Below, in pieces: positions 44,707 to 53,875 of a stretch of 64,000 nt of DNA; position 1 is the stretch's first letter, and the number at the start of each line of letters is the position of its first letter. Source of the DNA: Campylobacterota bacterium (GTDB taxonomy: Bacteria; Bdellovibrionota; Bacteriovoracia; Bacteriovoracales; Bacteriovoracaceae); NCBI GenBank assembly GCA_003650125.1, contig QNFX01000002.1:50192-114191 (forward strand), in the 5' to 3' direction. The position numbers and the translations under genes were made by a program. Under the pieces are notes generated by a model that was given only the letters and a program-made list of their open reading frames with translations, was not told the origin of the DNA and did not search any database.

Positions 44707-46992
44707 CTATTCCACACTTAGTAATGCTGTAAGGTAGATCATATTTAAAATACCATAAAGATCAGCAGTTCTTTGGAGAATGTTTACCGACTTATTCATT
44801 GGAATCATGATAGGTCCAATAGGTTCGGCCTCTCCCAACTGGCTAAGAAGCTTATAACTAATGTTGGCAGAATTCAAATCAGGAAAGATCAGTATGTCTG
44901 CTGCATCATTCAATCTATTGAAGGGAAAGAGATTATCCATTAATTCCTTGTTTACTGCTACATCGGCCTGGACTTCTCCTTCTATATTTAAATCAGGATG
45001 ATTTTTTCGCGTTCTTTCAACTGCGTTTCTAACTTTATTAGAAAGTTTATGATTAGTTGAGCCAAAGTTACTAAAGCTTAAAAAAGCGATGTTTGGTTCT
45101 TTTCCTACAAGTTTTCGATAGAGTTTTGCGGTTTCTATTGCAATGTTTTCTAAATCTTCTTCACTTGGTTCGATTTGGGTGGTGGTATCTGCCAAAAATA
45201 AGATTTTATTTTTAAAACAAAGAATAAATACCCCAGCAGCTTTATGTCCCTTATCAGTTCCAATAACGTTCATGATAGGAGTAAAAAGTTCTGGAAAGGT
45301 AAGTCTTGGGCCACTTACGAGGGAGTCTATATCTCCATCTTTTAACATCATGGCACCATAATAAATTTCTTGCTTTAATCGTTCTTTGGAAATGGAAAGG
45401 TTGGCCCCTTTTCTCTCCCTCATTTTATAAAATTCTTGATGGTATTTACTATATTTAGCTCCATGCATGGGGTCGATTACAGGAATGTCTTTTAAATTAT
45501 CTAGATGGTATTTTTTAATTTTATAGTCCACCCTTTTTTTATTCCCCAAAAGAATAGGGTCAATAATATCTTCAGTGACTAAATAGTTAAGGGCCTTTAA
45601 AATCCTTGAATTTGAACCGGCGGAAAAAGCAACTTTTACCTTTTTACCTCGTTTTTTTATGGTTGAGGCAAGTCGATCTCGAAGAGATTTCATAAAAGTG
45701 GCACTGGTACTTCCAAGTTTATTATGTAAACTTCTGGCGTAGTCTTCAATATTGGCGATTTTTTGTCGGGCCACACCACTATCCATTGCCGCTTTGGCAA
45801 CCGCCGGAGCTACACTGGTTAAAACTCTTTTATCAAATGGTTTAGGGATTATATATTTGGGACCAAATTTAAATTCCTTATTTTCATAGGCCATTTTTAC
45901 TTCTGATGTGATATCTTCTTTCGCTAAATTAGCGAGGGCATAAACCGCGGCAAGTTTCATTTCTAAGTTTATGGTTTTGGCGCGAACATCTAATGCCCCT
46001 CTAAAGATAAAGGGAAAACCTAAAACATTATTTACTTGATTGGGAAAATCACTTCTTCCTGTCGCGACAATTGCATCCTTTCTAACTTCTTCTATTTCAT
46101 TTGGATAAATTTCTGGAACTGGATTTGCCATGGCAAAAATAATAGGTTTGTCATTCATGGATTTTACCATTTCTTTGGATACAACTCCAGCACGAGAAAC
46201 ACCCATGAAGGCATCAGCTCCCTTCATGGCATCTGCAAGATTTCTGGTATCCGTTTTTACTGCAAACTCTTCTTTATATTTATTCATCCCCTCTTTTCTA
46301 CCTTTATAAATTACACCTTTGGAATCACACATTAAAAGATTTTCTCTTTTTAATCCAAGTTTAAACATCAAGTGAGCGCAGGCCATAGCGGCAGCACCGG
46401 CCCCACTAAAAACAATTTTCACCTCATCAATTTTTTTATCTTGCAACTCCAAGGCATTTAAAAAACCAGCACAACAAATAATTGCAGTTCCATGTTGATC
46501 ATCATGAAATACGGGGATATCCATTTCTTTGATTAGCTGTCTTTCAATTTCAAAACATTCAGGGGCCTTAATATCTTCAATATTAATTCCTCCAAACGTA
46601 GGTCCTAAGGCCTTTATGATTTGAATTATTTTTTGTGGATCAGTTTCATCTATTTCAATATCAAAAACATCAATGTCAGCAAATCGCTTAAATAAAATTG
46701 CCTTTCCTTCCATGACAGGTTTTGAAGCATAAGGGCCAATATTTCCAAGTCCTAAAACTGCCGAACCATTAGATATAACTCCAACTAAGTTTCCCTTACT
46801 GGTGTACTTATAGGCATTTTCAGGATCTTTATCAATTTCTAGGCATGGGGCCGCCACTCCTGGAGTGTAGGCAAGGGATAAATCTCTTGAGGTGATACAG
46901 GGCTTAGTCGGAGTGATTTCAATTTTCCCAGGCCTTCCCTCTGAATGATAATCAAGTGAAAGTTTATCCTCAATTTCCTTTTTATCTGACAT
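44707..46992 (-). CDS. maeB: NADP-dependent malic enzyme with phosphotransacetylase-like C-terminal domain
   Basis: 761 residues, the long MaeB type. The N-terminal malic-enzyme half has SLAYTPGVAAPCLEI, GNLVGVISNGSAVLGLGNIGP (catalytic Tyr/Lys region) and the NAD(P) fold VFSGAGAAAMACAHL. The C-terminal ~325 residues resemble phosphate acetyltransferase but lack catalytic power in homologs and serve regulation by acetyl-CoA. It converts malate to pyruvate plus NADPH. Confidence 0.95.
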   Translation of the reverse strand: MSDKKEIEDKLSLDYHSEGRPGKIEITPTKPCITSRDLSLAYTPGVAAPCLEIDKDPENAYKYTSKGNLVGVISNGSAVLGLGNIGPYASKPVMEGKAILFKRFADIDVFDIEIDETDPQKIIQIIKALGPTFGGINIEDIKAPECFEIERQLIKEMDIPVFHDDQHGTAIICCAGFLNALELQDKKIDEVKIVFSGAGAAAMACAHLMFKLGLKRENLLMCDSKGVIYKGRKEGMNKYKEEFAVKTDTRNLADAMKGADAFMGVSRAGVVSKEMVKSMNDKPIIFAMANPVPEIYPNEIEEVRKDAIVATGRSDFPNQVNNVLGFPFIFRGALDVRAKTINLEMKLAAVYALANLAKEDITSEVKMAYENKEFKFGPKYIIPKPFDKRVLTSVAPAVAKAAMDSGVARQKIANIEDYARSLHNKLGSTSATFMKSLRDRLASTIKKRGKKVKVAFSAGSNSRILKALNYLVTEDIIDPILLGNKKRVDYKIKKYHLDNLKDIPVIDPMHGAKYSKYHQEFYKMRERKGANLSISKERLKQEIYYGAMMLKDGDIDSLVSGPRLTFPELFTPIMNVIGTDKGHKAAGVFILCFKNKILFLADTTTQIEPSEEDLENIAIETAKLYRKLVGKEPNIAFLSFSNFGSTNHKLSNKVRNAVERTRKNHPDLNIEGEVQADVAVNKELMDNLFPFNRLNDAADILIFPDLNSANISYKLLSQLGEAEPIGPIMIPMNKSVNILQRTADLYGILNMIYLTALLSVE

Positions 46993-47069
46993 CTATTTCC
47001 CCTATAAAAATGTACATTTTTAAATTTTAAACCATTTAGTTTTAATCACAATGAGGAAAAAGTTGTGGT

Positions 47070-48041
47070 TTAAATACCTTTTAAAATGAAATCTAGGGCC
47101 CGAATCTCAGACCAATAGTGTGGGGGGGTATTAAAGCTTGGAAAGCCACAGTGCCCCCCGTGTTTTGGTACTTCTAAAAAAATATTAGGGTTATGTTTTG
47201 CTTCCTCATAAGGAAAACAATTAGGCCCGAGGAAAGGGTCGTTTTCAGCGTTAACTAATAGAGTCGGAACTCTAATATCTGGGAGTCGTTGTTTGGGACA
47301 GGCCTTTTGATAATATTCATTTTTACTTTTGAAGCCATGAACGGGTGCGGTGATTAGTTCATCAAAGGCATTAAAATCTTTTATTTTTGTTACCAAGTTC
47401 TCATCTAATCCGAGGGTGTTTAATATATCTTTATGGCCTTTTACTTTTCTTTTTAAGCTTTTCATAAACCGGTAAAGGTAAACCTTGTTAAAAAGTCTAG
47501 AGTGAAAATAAATAGAGGCAGACCTTAGATCAAAGGGGGTTGAAAATATAACCGCACGATTAATTTCTTTTGGCAGGTTACTTCCTTTTTTACCTAAATA
47601 ATTTGCAGTGATGCTTCCCCCTAGACTAAATCCTACGAAGGAAATATTTTCATATTTCCCTTTAAGGGCATGACTTACCACGAGTTCCATATCTTCTGTC
47701 ATTCCATGATGATAAAATTTATTGGTCTTGTTGAGGTGTCCTCCACAAGTCCTATAGTTCCAGGCCAGGCAATCAAAGCCATGTTGGGAGAACAAACGGA
47801 TCATTCCTTGAATATAATTTCTTTGGGAATGGCCTTCAAGACCATGAGATAAAATTAGAATTTTTTTATTTCCAGGAGACTTAACCCAATCGATATCTAA
47901 GATATCACCATCAGGAGTTTCTAATTTCTCTCTTTTATAATTGATGTCTTTGATTTTTCGAAAAAAAAACGGGAAGATAGTCTGGGCATGCCCATTAGCT
48001 AAAAAATTTGGTGATTTATAAGTTGATTCTAAAACAGGCAA
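47070..48041 (-). CDS. YheT-like alpha/beta hydrolase
   Basis: 323 residues. LSHGLEGHSQRNYIQGM is the HGxxG oxyanion strand, VGFSLGG holds the nucleophile S139, and the C-terminal NAENDPFLG and HGGHCGF hold the acid and histidine. YheT/ABHD1-3 relatives act on lipids or esters. No signal peptide, so cytoplasmic or peripheral. Confidence 0.9.
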   Translation of the reverse strand: MPVLESTYKSPNFLANGHAQTIFPFFFRKIKDINYKREKLETPDGDILDIDWVKSPGNKKILILSHGLEGHSQRNYIQGMIRLFSQHGFDCLAWNYRTCGGHLNKTNKFYHHGMTEDMELVVSHALKGKYENISFVGFSLGGSITANYLGKKGSNLPKEINRAVIFSTPFDLRSASIYFHSRLFNKVYLYRFMKSLKRKVKGHKDILNTLGLDENLVTKIKDFNAFDELITAPVHGFKSKNEYYQKACPKQRLPDIRVPTLLVNAENDPFLGPNCFPYEEAKHNPNIFLEVPKHGGHCGFPSFNTPPHYWSEIRALDFILKGI

Positions 48042-48111
48042 AATTACGATCCTTACAATTAGGCCTATTTTAAAAAGTAATACAAATTACGAAATTATTC
48101 TAGTACTGGAA

Positions 48112-48369
48112 TTATTTACCCAACAAATTCGCTACTAACTCCACGTAATTCTTTTGTGCCTCTTGAGCATGCATACCTTCAAGTTTTGCCCAGGCATCAT
48201 ACTTCGCCCGACCTTTAAGGTTTATCATTCCAGGTCTTTTTCCAGAGACATCACCCTCGGTTCCTTGTTTATAGAATGAGTAGAGTTTTAATAACTCTTC
48301 ATTGGAGGGTCTCTCGCTTAGATTCATTACAGTCTCAGAGGCCTTTTCAAATTCTTCTTTCAGATCCAT
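48112..48369 (-). CDS. Acyl-CoA-binding protein
   Basis: 85 residues, the size of eukaryotic ACBP. Family residues: F8-like start MDLKEEFEKASETV, SNEELLKLYSFYKQGTEGD, and GRAKYDAWAKLEGM (ligand-binding Tyr and Lys). ACBP holds long-chain acyl-CoA and is common in eukaryotes and less so in bacteria, where some predators and environmental lineages keep it. It has its own promoter region, divergent from panD. Confidence 0.9.
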   Translation of the reverse strand: MDLKEEFEKASETVMNLSERPSNEELLKLYSFYKQGTEGDVSGKRPGMINLKGRAKYDAWAKLEGMHAQEAQKNYVELVANLLGK

Positions 48370-48502
48370 TTCTATTTCCTTGTAAAATTAGCGACTTATT
48401 ACTACCTAACTTGCAGGGTTTTGCCCATTATGCGAAGCGAAAAAGTCGGTATATATTCCCTTCGTATTGCTAAGGTAATCAAACTATATTAAAAACACCC
48501 CT

Positions 48503-48844
48503 ATGCGCGAATTACTTGGTAGCAAAATTCACAAGGCAACTGTAACCGAGGCCGATCTGGCCTATATCGGTAGTGTCACCATTGATTCAGAGCTTCTAGA
48601 TAAGATTGATCTATGGGAAGGACAAAAAGTTCTTATCGTCTCTAATACTTCTGGAGCACGAATTGAAACTTATGTCATTCGAGGTGTTGCAGGCTCAGGA
48701 CAAATTTGTATCAATGGTGCTGCTGCTCACCTCATTAAAAAAGGTGAGGAAGTAATTATCATTGGTTTTAAATTTTCTGATACCCCCATTGAACCTAAGT
48801 GTATCTACGTAGATCAAAACAATAAATTTCTAAGATATCTGTGA
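48503..48844 (+). CDS. panD: Aspartate 1-decarboxylase
   Basis: 113 residues. The autocatalytic cleavage site G23-S24 lies in DLAYIGSVTID, and the conserved N-S-G-x-R-x-E-T-Y segment is NTSGARIETYVI. The pyruvoyl enzyme makes beta-alanine from aspartate for pantothenate and CoA. Coupled to the next gene by a 4-base overlap. Confidence 0.95.
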   Translation: MRELLGSKIHKATVTEADLAYIGSVTIDSELLDKIDLWEGQKVLIVSNTSGARIETYVIRGVAGSGQICINGAAAHLIKKGEEVIIIGFKFSDTPIEPKCIYVDQNNKFLRYL

Positions 48845-49728
48845 ATAAGGGAATTCTCTTCGCTGCCATCACGGCACTAGTTTGGGGTTTTCTGCCAATT
48901 AAATTAAAAGTAGCTTTAAGCTTTGCAGATTCGTTCACCATCGTCTGGTTTCGTTTTGCCATAGCCTTCTTATTTCTTTTTTCCTATTACATGTTAAAAA
49001 ACAGGGAAAATATAAAAATACTTTTAAAACCACCGATCCTCGCCATAATTGCAGCTTTTGCCCTTGCCTTTAACTACTACGGATATATACACGGTATTGC
49101 TCTTACAACGCCTGGAAGCGCTCAAATAATCATTGTATCAGGCCCTATGTCTTTGGCCTTGGCGGGATTTTTATTTTTTGGTGAGAAAATAAATCGCTAT
49201 CAGATATTTGGTTTTTTAGTTCTTCTTTCGGGTTTTGTTCTCTTTTATTTTGATAAACTTTCTGGATTTACTAATACTTCCAATTTTAATATTGGAAGTT
49301 TGTGGGTTTTAAGTGCGGGGTTATCTTGGGGACTATATGCAACTTTGCAGAAGAAGTTAGCAAGAAACTATAACCCCCAACAATTAAATTTAATTTTTTA
49401 TGGGCTCAGTGCTCTTTTATATCTTCCCATGGTGAATTTTTCTCAGGTTGCTACTTTTAACTCTAATCAATGGGGCCTTATGCTCCTTCTTGGATTAAAT
49501 ACACTTATCGCCTACGGTTGTATTGGTGAGGCACTAAAAAGAATACCGGCCAATCAAGTTGGAGTTATAGTTACTCTAAATCCTCTATTAGCTCTTTTAA
49601 TCATTGGGATTATTACCAATTTAGGTTTTACTTTCATCGATTCTGAAAACCTTGGCATGCTGGGAATATCAGGAGCGATTCTTTTTATAATTGGTGCAAT
49701 TTTAGTAATTTCTCGAGGAAAAAAATAA
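48841..49728 (+). CDS. EamA/DMT family transporter
   Basis: 295 residues with ten membrane helices in two EamA repeats (first repeat ending in LFFGEKINRYQIFGFLVLLSG, second starting near SLWVLSAGLSWG). GTG start overlapping the panD stop by 4 bases. Exports or imports a metabolite; coupling to panD hints at beta-alanine or pantothenate-pathway compounds but that is only context. Confidence 0.88.
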   Translation: MNKGILFAAITALVWGFLPIKLKVALSFADSFTIVWFRFAIAFLFLFSYYMLKNRENIKILLKPPILAIIAAFALAFNYYGYIHGIALTTPGSAQIIIVSGPMSLALAGFLFFGEKINRYQIFGFLVLLSGFVLFYFDKLSGFTNTSNFNIGSLWVLSAGLSWGLYATLQKKLARNYNPQQLNLIFYGLSALLYLPMVNFSQVATFNSNQWGLMLLLGLNTLIAYGCIGEALKRIPANQVGVIVTLNPLLALLIIGIITNLGFTFIDSENLGMLGISGAILFIIGAILVISRGKK

Positions 49729-49732
49729 CCTT

Positions 49733-50848
49733 TTAGAAAAAACCTTTTCCAGTTAGATTTATTTTTATTACAGGCACATTATTTTTTCTACAGGCCTTTT
49801 CAAGTACTTCTAATTTATCCATGTCATATAAATACCACATGATCTGATTGGTTCCTGGTTTTTTGAAAAGATAGTAGCCAATAACATCGGTCCCCTTTAC
49901 AGCGACAATTTCATTATTGATTTTAATCTTTTCTTTTTTTCTCATGCTCATAATTTGTGTAGGTGTATGAATGGGAAATGCACTATTTAAATATGCTATA
50001 CTTCGATTATCACTGGCCATATTGCTTTTATTTGTGGCCCAAAGAGCACTTGAATCCAGCCAAACTAAAATCCCAAATCCTCTAGTGAAAGGATAGGTAT
50101 CATCTTGATTAACCAATGAGAGACTAGTCTTTGTTAGATTGTTTAGATATTTTTTCGCGTCGATAAGAGCGTATTCATGCAGTCCTACTGAGTGAGTCGG
50201 TCTAATTCCATGAATGAGGTATTGGTAATTTTGACTTTTATTAATTAGAGGATCACTAAAATTATTTTCAATATTGTAGATCCAACTTGTCCTCTTATCA
50301 TATCCTATAATCTTTTTTCCAAACTTATTATTTTCACCATTGGCCAAATCTTTCATTTGATCGGTTAAAAATACCTGGAATCTTTGAGGCTTATATTTAC
50401 CACGTTGTTTTAATTTGTTTATTATTGCTTGTGGAGAGCAATGGTTTTGGATGCTTTTAAGCTTTGCCATAATCTTGGGTCTTATTTTGTGTTTTCTTAA
50501 GAACAAAAAAATCTTATTGAACTCATATAACTTATTTTTTTTATCACAAAAATATTGCGGATTTTTTTGAATGACTGCTAAAAATTCCTGATTTTTCATT
50601 CCTACATTTTTGGCCATTAATTTGGACATATAGGTTAATTTTCCTGTATTTGCCGATTTTATGGCCGCGCGGATTTGGTTAATCTTATGAGCTTTCATGC
50701 CCTCTTCGATCATAAATACTCTAGGATCAAATATTGCCTTAGTAACAGATTTAGAAAATGTTGATTTGGCATCTTTGTAGCAGGCATCAGGAATAGGTGC
50801 TGCAAAGAGGGGAAGCGAAATTAAAAATAATATAAAATACTTTTTCAT
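49733..50848 (-). CDS. Exported protein of unknown family
   Basis: 371 residues with signal peptide KKYFILFLISLPLFA and a cysteine early in the mature part (PDACYKDA). The region from about residue 210 (YLIHGIRPTHSVGLHEYALIDAKKYLNNL) to the end holds a compact alpha/beta domain with LVWLDSSALWATNKS, but no recognised motif set. It is translationally coupled to the smaller exported protein upstream (ATGA overlap). Effector, adhesin or inhibitor are all open. Confidence 0.6.
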   Translation of the reverse strand: MKKYFILFLISLPLFAAPIPDACYKDAKSTFSKSVTKAIFDPRVFMIEEGMKAHKINQIRAAIKSANTGKLTYMSKLMAKNVGMKNQEFLAVIQKNPQYFCDKKNKLYEFNKIFLFLRKHKIRPKIMAKLKSIQNHCSPQAIINKLKQRGKYKPQRFQVFLTDQMKDLANGENNKFGKKIIGYDKRTSWIYNIENNFSDPLINKSQNYQYLIHGIRPTHSVGLHEYALIDAKKYLNNLTKTSLSLVNQDDTYPFTRGFGILVWLDSSALWATNKSNMASDNRSIAYLNSAFPIHTPTQIMSMRKKEKIKINNEIVAVKGTDVIGYYLFKKPGTNQIMWYLYDMDKLEVLEKACRKNNVPVIKINLTGKGFF

Positions 50849-51273
50849 CTATTGCTCCCTTTCTTTAATGCTTTCTCCAACCAACCTTCCTCCAAACCTT
50901 CAGAGAGATCACTTAGTGATAACCAAGAAATCTTTTTATGTGGGAAGCAGAGGCCATTGATCTTATGGATTTCAAGAATTAGCTTTTTGGCCTTTTGACG
51001 GGATATTTTTTTGGGATTTAGTCCCATTAATAAACTCTGTAATATTTCACCTCTATCACCTCGGTCTAGTTCAGAGATAAGATCTTTGGTATCTTTTAAG
51101 GAATCATATCTTTTCCTGAGATAGATAATGGTAAAAGGATCGTTCTTGGACATGGCATTGGCGAGCTTGGCAGAGGTTTTAAAGTATTCTTTGGTGAGAA
51201 TCTGTTTACAATCTCTAGCGGAAATTGATCCTGAAAATAAAAGTACACTAAATAGAATTAATCTATAATTCAT
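50845..51273 (-). CDS. Small exported protein of unknown family
   Basis: 142 residues, signal peptide (NYRLILFSVLLFSGSISA), then a helical mature part with cysteines at RDCKQI and NGLCFPHKK. Its stop overlaps the start of the larger exported protein (ATGA), so they work as a pair. The left border of the second island lies 58 bases upstream of its start. Confidence 0.6.
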   Translation of the reverse strand: MNYRLILFSVLLFSGSISARDCKQILTKEYFKTSAKLANAMSKNDPFTIIYLRKRYDSLKDTKDLISELDRGDRGEILQSLLMGLNPKKISRQKAKKLILEIHKINGLCFPHKKISWLSLSDLSEGLEEGWLEKALKKGSNR

Positions 51274-51330
51274 AAAGGTTTACTCCTTAAGAGTTATAGA
51301 TTCACTTCGGTACTTTTCTAAAATAGATAA

Positions 51331-51382
51331 AAAAAAGCCCCATATAATGGGGCCCTTGTATTAAATTGGTACTCCCTAGGGG
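51331..51382 (-). repeat. Left copy of the tRNA-Glu attachment-site duplication
   Basis: 52 bases that match 55733-55784 at 49 of 52 positions. It contains a copy of the tRNA terminator hairpin (GCCCC/GGGGC with an A-run) and the last ~19 bases of the tRNA gene including CCA, but no tRNA body. Everything between the two copies is therefore an insertion. Confidence 0.9.
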
Positions 51383-51917
51383 TATCAAAACTTAACATTA
51401 ACTAACCCAAGAATTTCAGCGAGTTGCAAGGATTTCAACAACTTACCCTTTCTCCTGTTTCATTTAATTTAATCTGATTTCACTCAATTTAATGAGTTCG
51501 TGCGTACAACCTGCGAACATGGCGATTGCTTTTTATGATTAGTTTAGAGATCACTTTCTGAAGACCAAGATAAATCACTCGGATAATTTCCTTGCTTTTC
51601 CTAAGAGGAAAGATAAATTGCTTATTATTTAAAAGCCCATAAACCACACAAGCGGCGCTCTAAAATAAGGCTTAGATGAAACCAATAAACACTCTTAAGA
51701 ATTGAAATAAAAAAGTTGAATTTATCGTTTTTTTAAAGTGCTTTAAAAGGGGGGTAATAAAAGCATCTTTTGGGATAAAAGAGGAGCTACTTTTACCCAA
51801 TCAATCTTATCTCTAACAACTCTGCTTGTTAAGGATAAGATGGAGTGGGTAAGAATTTTGGCCTTTATAACTTAAAAATGGGAATATATTAATCATCCAA
51901 CGGTTAAAGGCTTTTTT
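51383..51917. other. Non-coding DNA with a decayed copy of the island's conserved module
   Basis: No gene. GCGTACAAC at 51502-51510 echoes the tandem GCGTACAAAT at the other end of the island. From about 51648, GCCCATAAACC and following sequence align with the conserved non-coding modules at 53178 and 55168. A hairpin at about 51808-51845 (ATCTTATC...GATAAGAT, with inner AACAA/TTGTT; 16 pairs, one mismatch, one wobble) matches the position of hairpins in the other modules. Confidence 0.6.
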
Positions 51918-52277
51918 ATGACACTAAGAGCTGCTTTTTTTATTATTTTTTTTATTACCTCTCAAAAAATTTTAGCTGAAGAGTTAGAGTGTGAAGGCGG
52001 TTCTCTATTTGAAAAAAACAGACAATTCAATTTTATTAAATCAATTGAATCAGACGATTATATTGTTCTTGCCCCAAACATTGAAGGCCCTGAGGAAAAT
52101 ACTAATGATTTTTTAGTTACCGTAGATATCAAGAATTTTAGTATTAGGTTTTTGTCAATGGCAGATAGGAAAACTTCTTTGGCAATTTTGTCCTATACAA
52201 ATGGGTTCAAAGTTGGAAATATTTCTGGAAATTATAAAAAATATTGGAATTTTCTCACTTGCAGTATTTTAGATTGA
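51918..52277 (+). CDS. Island cassette gene A, copy 1: small exported protein
   Basis: 119 residues, signal peptide (AAFFIIFFITSQKILA). The mature part begins EELECEGGSLFEKNRQFNFI and ends NFLTCSILD. The second copy (53876-54232) keeps the same skeleton: ..C.GGS..E..QF.FI at the start and ..L.CNI at the end, with two cysteines that could pair. The middle is poorly conserved. No known family. Its stop is 9 bases from that of the convergent gene B. Confidence 0.65.
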   Translation: MTLRAAFFIIFFITSQKILAEELECEGGSLFEKNRQFNFIKSIESDDYIVLAPNIEGPEENTNDFLVTVDIKNFSIRFLSMADRKTSLAILSYTNGFKVGNISGNYKKYWNFLTCSILD

Positions 52278-52286
52278 TAAAAAACC

Positions 52287-52979
52287 TTAAGGAAAAATGC
52301 CCTTAAGCCCTGATTGCGCTTTAATAACGTTATTGTTAACCCCTTTTAATTCCTTAATTATTGCAAATTTATATTCCTTTCCATTTAGCTCAGCCCTGGT
52401 TTGTTTTCCAGAAGTATCTTCAATCGCGAAGGTATAGATTTTTCTTCTTCCTGCATGTAGAAGTACTTGTCCTGTTTTTTGGTACACATTGACAAAGATA
52501 TGGAATTCAAAATAGTCATCTGTTGTTCTCCTCCCACCTCTCAAAATATAAGCATAGCCTTTAATATCTACGTGTCCGTGAGATTGAGCATACGCAATCG
52601 ATCCCCTACAGTTATCGACCTCTAATTCAAAATCATGGCCATCCACTCTAATATTTAGTTTTCCTGTGCATTCTTTTAATATAATATCTCTAGTAAATTC
52701 TATACATTTCTTGGCAATAGGACAGGGTTCTTTTTCACTGACTTTACAACTAACTGGCACCAAATTATTTCCACATACTGATAAACCAGTACAAATGTGA
52801 ATAGACTTTCCAGACCTATCTTTCAATTCAATTTTTGTTTGTTCTTTGGGTTTTAAATCGCAGGTCTTGGTATTAAATTCAGGCCCTGCTGTCGCCCCAC
52901 CTTTTCCCGGGGGCGGTGCCCAACCTTCTGTCGCAAACAATAAGGCAGCTAGTGGAAGAATTAAAAATAGCTTATTCAC
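52287..52979 (-). CDS. Island cassette gene B, copy 1: exported protein with conserved Cys-rich N-terminal module
   Basis: 230 residues, signal peptide (KLFLILPLAALLFATEGWA), a Gly/Pro-rich spacer (PPPGKGGATAG), then a module shared with copy 2: CDLKPKEQTK, SGK..HICTGL.VCG, VSCKVSE.E.CP.AKKCI.F, rich in cysteines. From about residue 95 the sequence (CTGKLNIRVDGHDFELEV and on) has no evident match to copy 2. A constant N-terminus with changing C-terminus suggests a secreted polymorphic protein. Family unknown. Confidence 0.65.
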   Translation of the reverse strand: MNKLFLILPLAALLFATEGWAPPPGKGGATAGPEFNTKTCDLKPKEQTKIELKDRSGKSIHICTGLSVCGNNLVPVSCKVSEKEPCPIAKKCIEFTRDIILKECTGKLNIRVDGHDFELEVDNCRGSIAYAQSHGHVDIKGYAYILRGGRRTTDDYFEFHIFVNVYQKTGQVLLHAGRRKIYTFAIEDTSGKQTRAELNGKEYKFAIIKELKGVNNNVIKAQSGLKGIFP

Positions 52980-53006
52980 TTTTGTCTCCTGATTAAGCTA
53001 CTTCCT

Positions 53007-53039
53007 ATTATACCACGAAGCCTGATTTTATTGATCAGG
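53007..53039 (-). promoter_or_regulatory. Promoter and operator of gene B, copy 1
   Basis: On the minus strand an extended -10 TGGTATAAT (53007-53015) lies 28 bases upstream of gene B. In the -35 region is an inverted repeat CCTGAT (53021-53026) and ATCAGG (53034-53039), loop 7. The same layout recurs at 54997-55029 with a compensatory change. Confidence 0.6.
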
Positions 53040-53439
53040 TAAGGCTGTAATAACTAAAAATTGAATTTCCCTTTAGTATTCCGTAAAAATTCATTGACCT
53101 AGGAGGGAAGGAATTGAAAAGACATTCCTAAGCAAAATTTGTTTTAGAAGGTATAGATTTTCTGTAAGCGTGAGGCCCATAAATCGCACTAGCAGGGTGA
53201 TCAAGGGAAAAAAGATATCTAGGTTAGGGCCGGATAAAAAGTGGCCTTAGAGCTTAAATAAAAAGGTTGATGATATCGGTTGTAAGTTCTTATTCCTAAC
53301 AAGTGGCGTTATTAGGAGTAGAATGGGGTGGGTGAGAAAAGTGGCTTCACGAGAGGGATTTTTTAATTGAAGTGAAGGGGAAAGGGTTACCTTAAGGTCC
53401 GTAGGTCTCATAGAGTTCGCATTTTTGAAATCAATCCTT
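53040..53439. repeat. Conserved non-coding module, copy 1
   Basis: About 300 bases upstream of gene B copy 1 that match the region 55030-55330 closely, including AAAATTGAATTTCCCTTTAG, TCCGTAAAAATTCATTGACC, GGTGATCAAGGGAAAAAAG, and a hairpin around TCCTAA/TTAGGA near 53297-53318. No open frame is shared. It is more alike between copies than much of the proteins. Confidence 0.7.
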
Positions 53440-53790
53440 CTATTTTTTAAATAGTCGAAGACTATCGGGCCTAATCAAATTTAATCGAACAAAATCGAAG
53501 AGAGTCGCAACATTTACAAAAACCGGATGGCCGGTATAATTAAACCATCTTAGTTCTAAGTAAAGAGGCATTCCCAACAAATCTTTTTGTTCATAGTTAA
53601 AGAAACTTTTAAAAGAATTTATATTACCTTCCACCCGTAAAAAAAATACCTTCTTAAAAAGATTCAAGACGGGTGGGGCCCCTTGAAATCTTTTAGATTT
53701 CTGCGGGTTTAAAAGGATTATGAGTCTTCTGGAGAAAACCCACAATAAGGTTAAATTATCAATCATGTTTGAAAAGTTTTTTGTTAACAT
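53440..53790 (-). CDS. Possible small protein (low confidence)
   Basis: 116 codons, ending in FDFVRLNLIRPDSLRLFKK. The composition (few Cys, mixed hydrophobics, GNINSFKSFFNYEQKDLLGM) is plausible for a protein, but there is no Shine-Dalgarno before the ATG and no copy elsewhere in the island. It sits between the two cassettes. No family recognised. Confidence 0.35.
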   Translation of the reverse strand: MLTKNFSNMIDNLTLLWVFSRRLIILLNPQKSKRFQGAPPVLNLFKKVFFLRVEGNINSFKSFFNYEQKDLLGMPLYLELRWFNYTGHPVFVNVATLFDFVRLNLIRPDSLRLFKK

Positions 53791-53875
53791 TAATTATAAG
53801 TTGTAAAATAATTGCAAAAGGTTAAGTTTTCCTATTAACTAGAATTTGTGTCAGGACTGTTAAAACGGAGGTGCC

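Noticed and set aside
51360..51382. Possible tRNA gene near the left island end
   Set aside because: Only the last ~19 bases of tRNA-Glu are duplicated.
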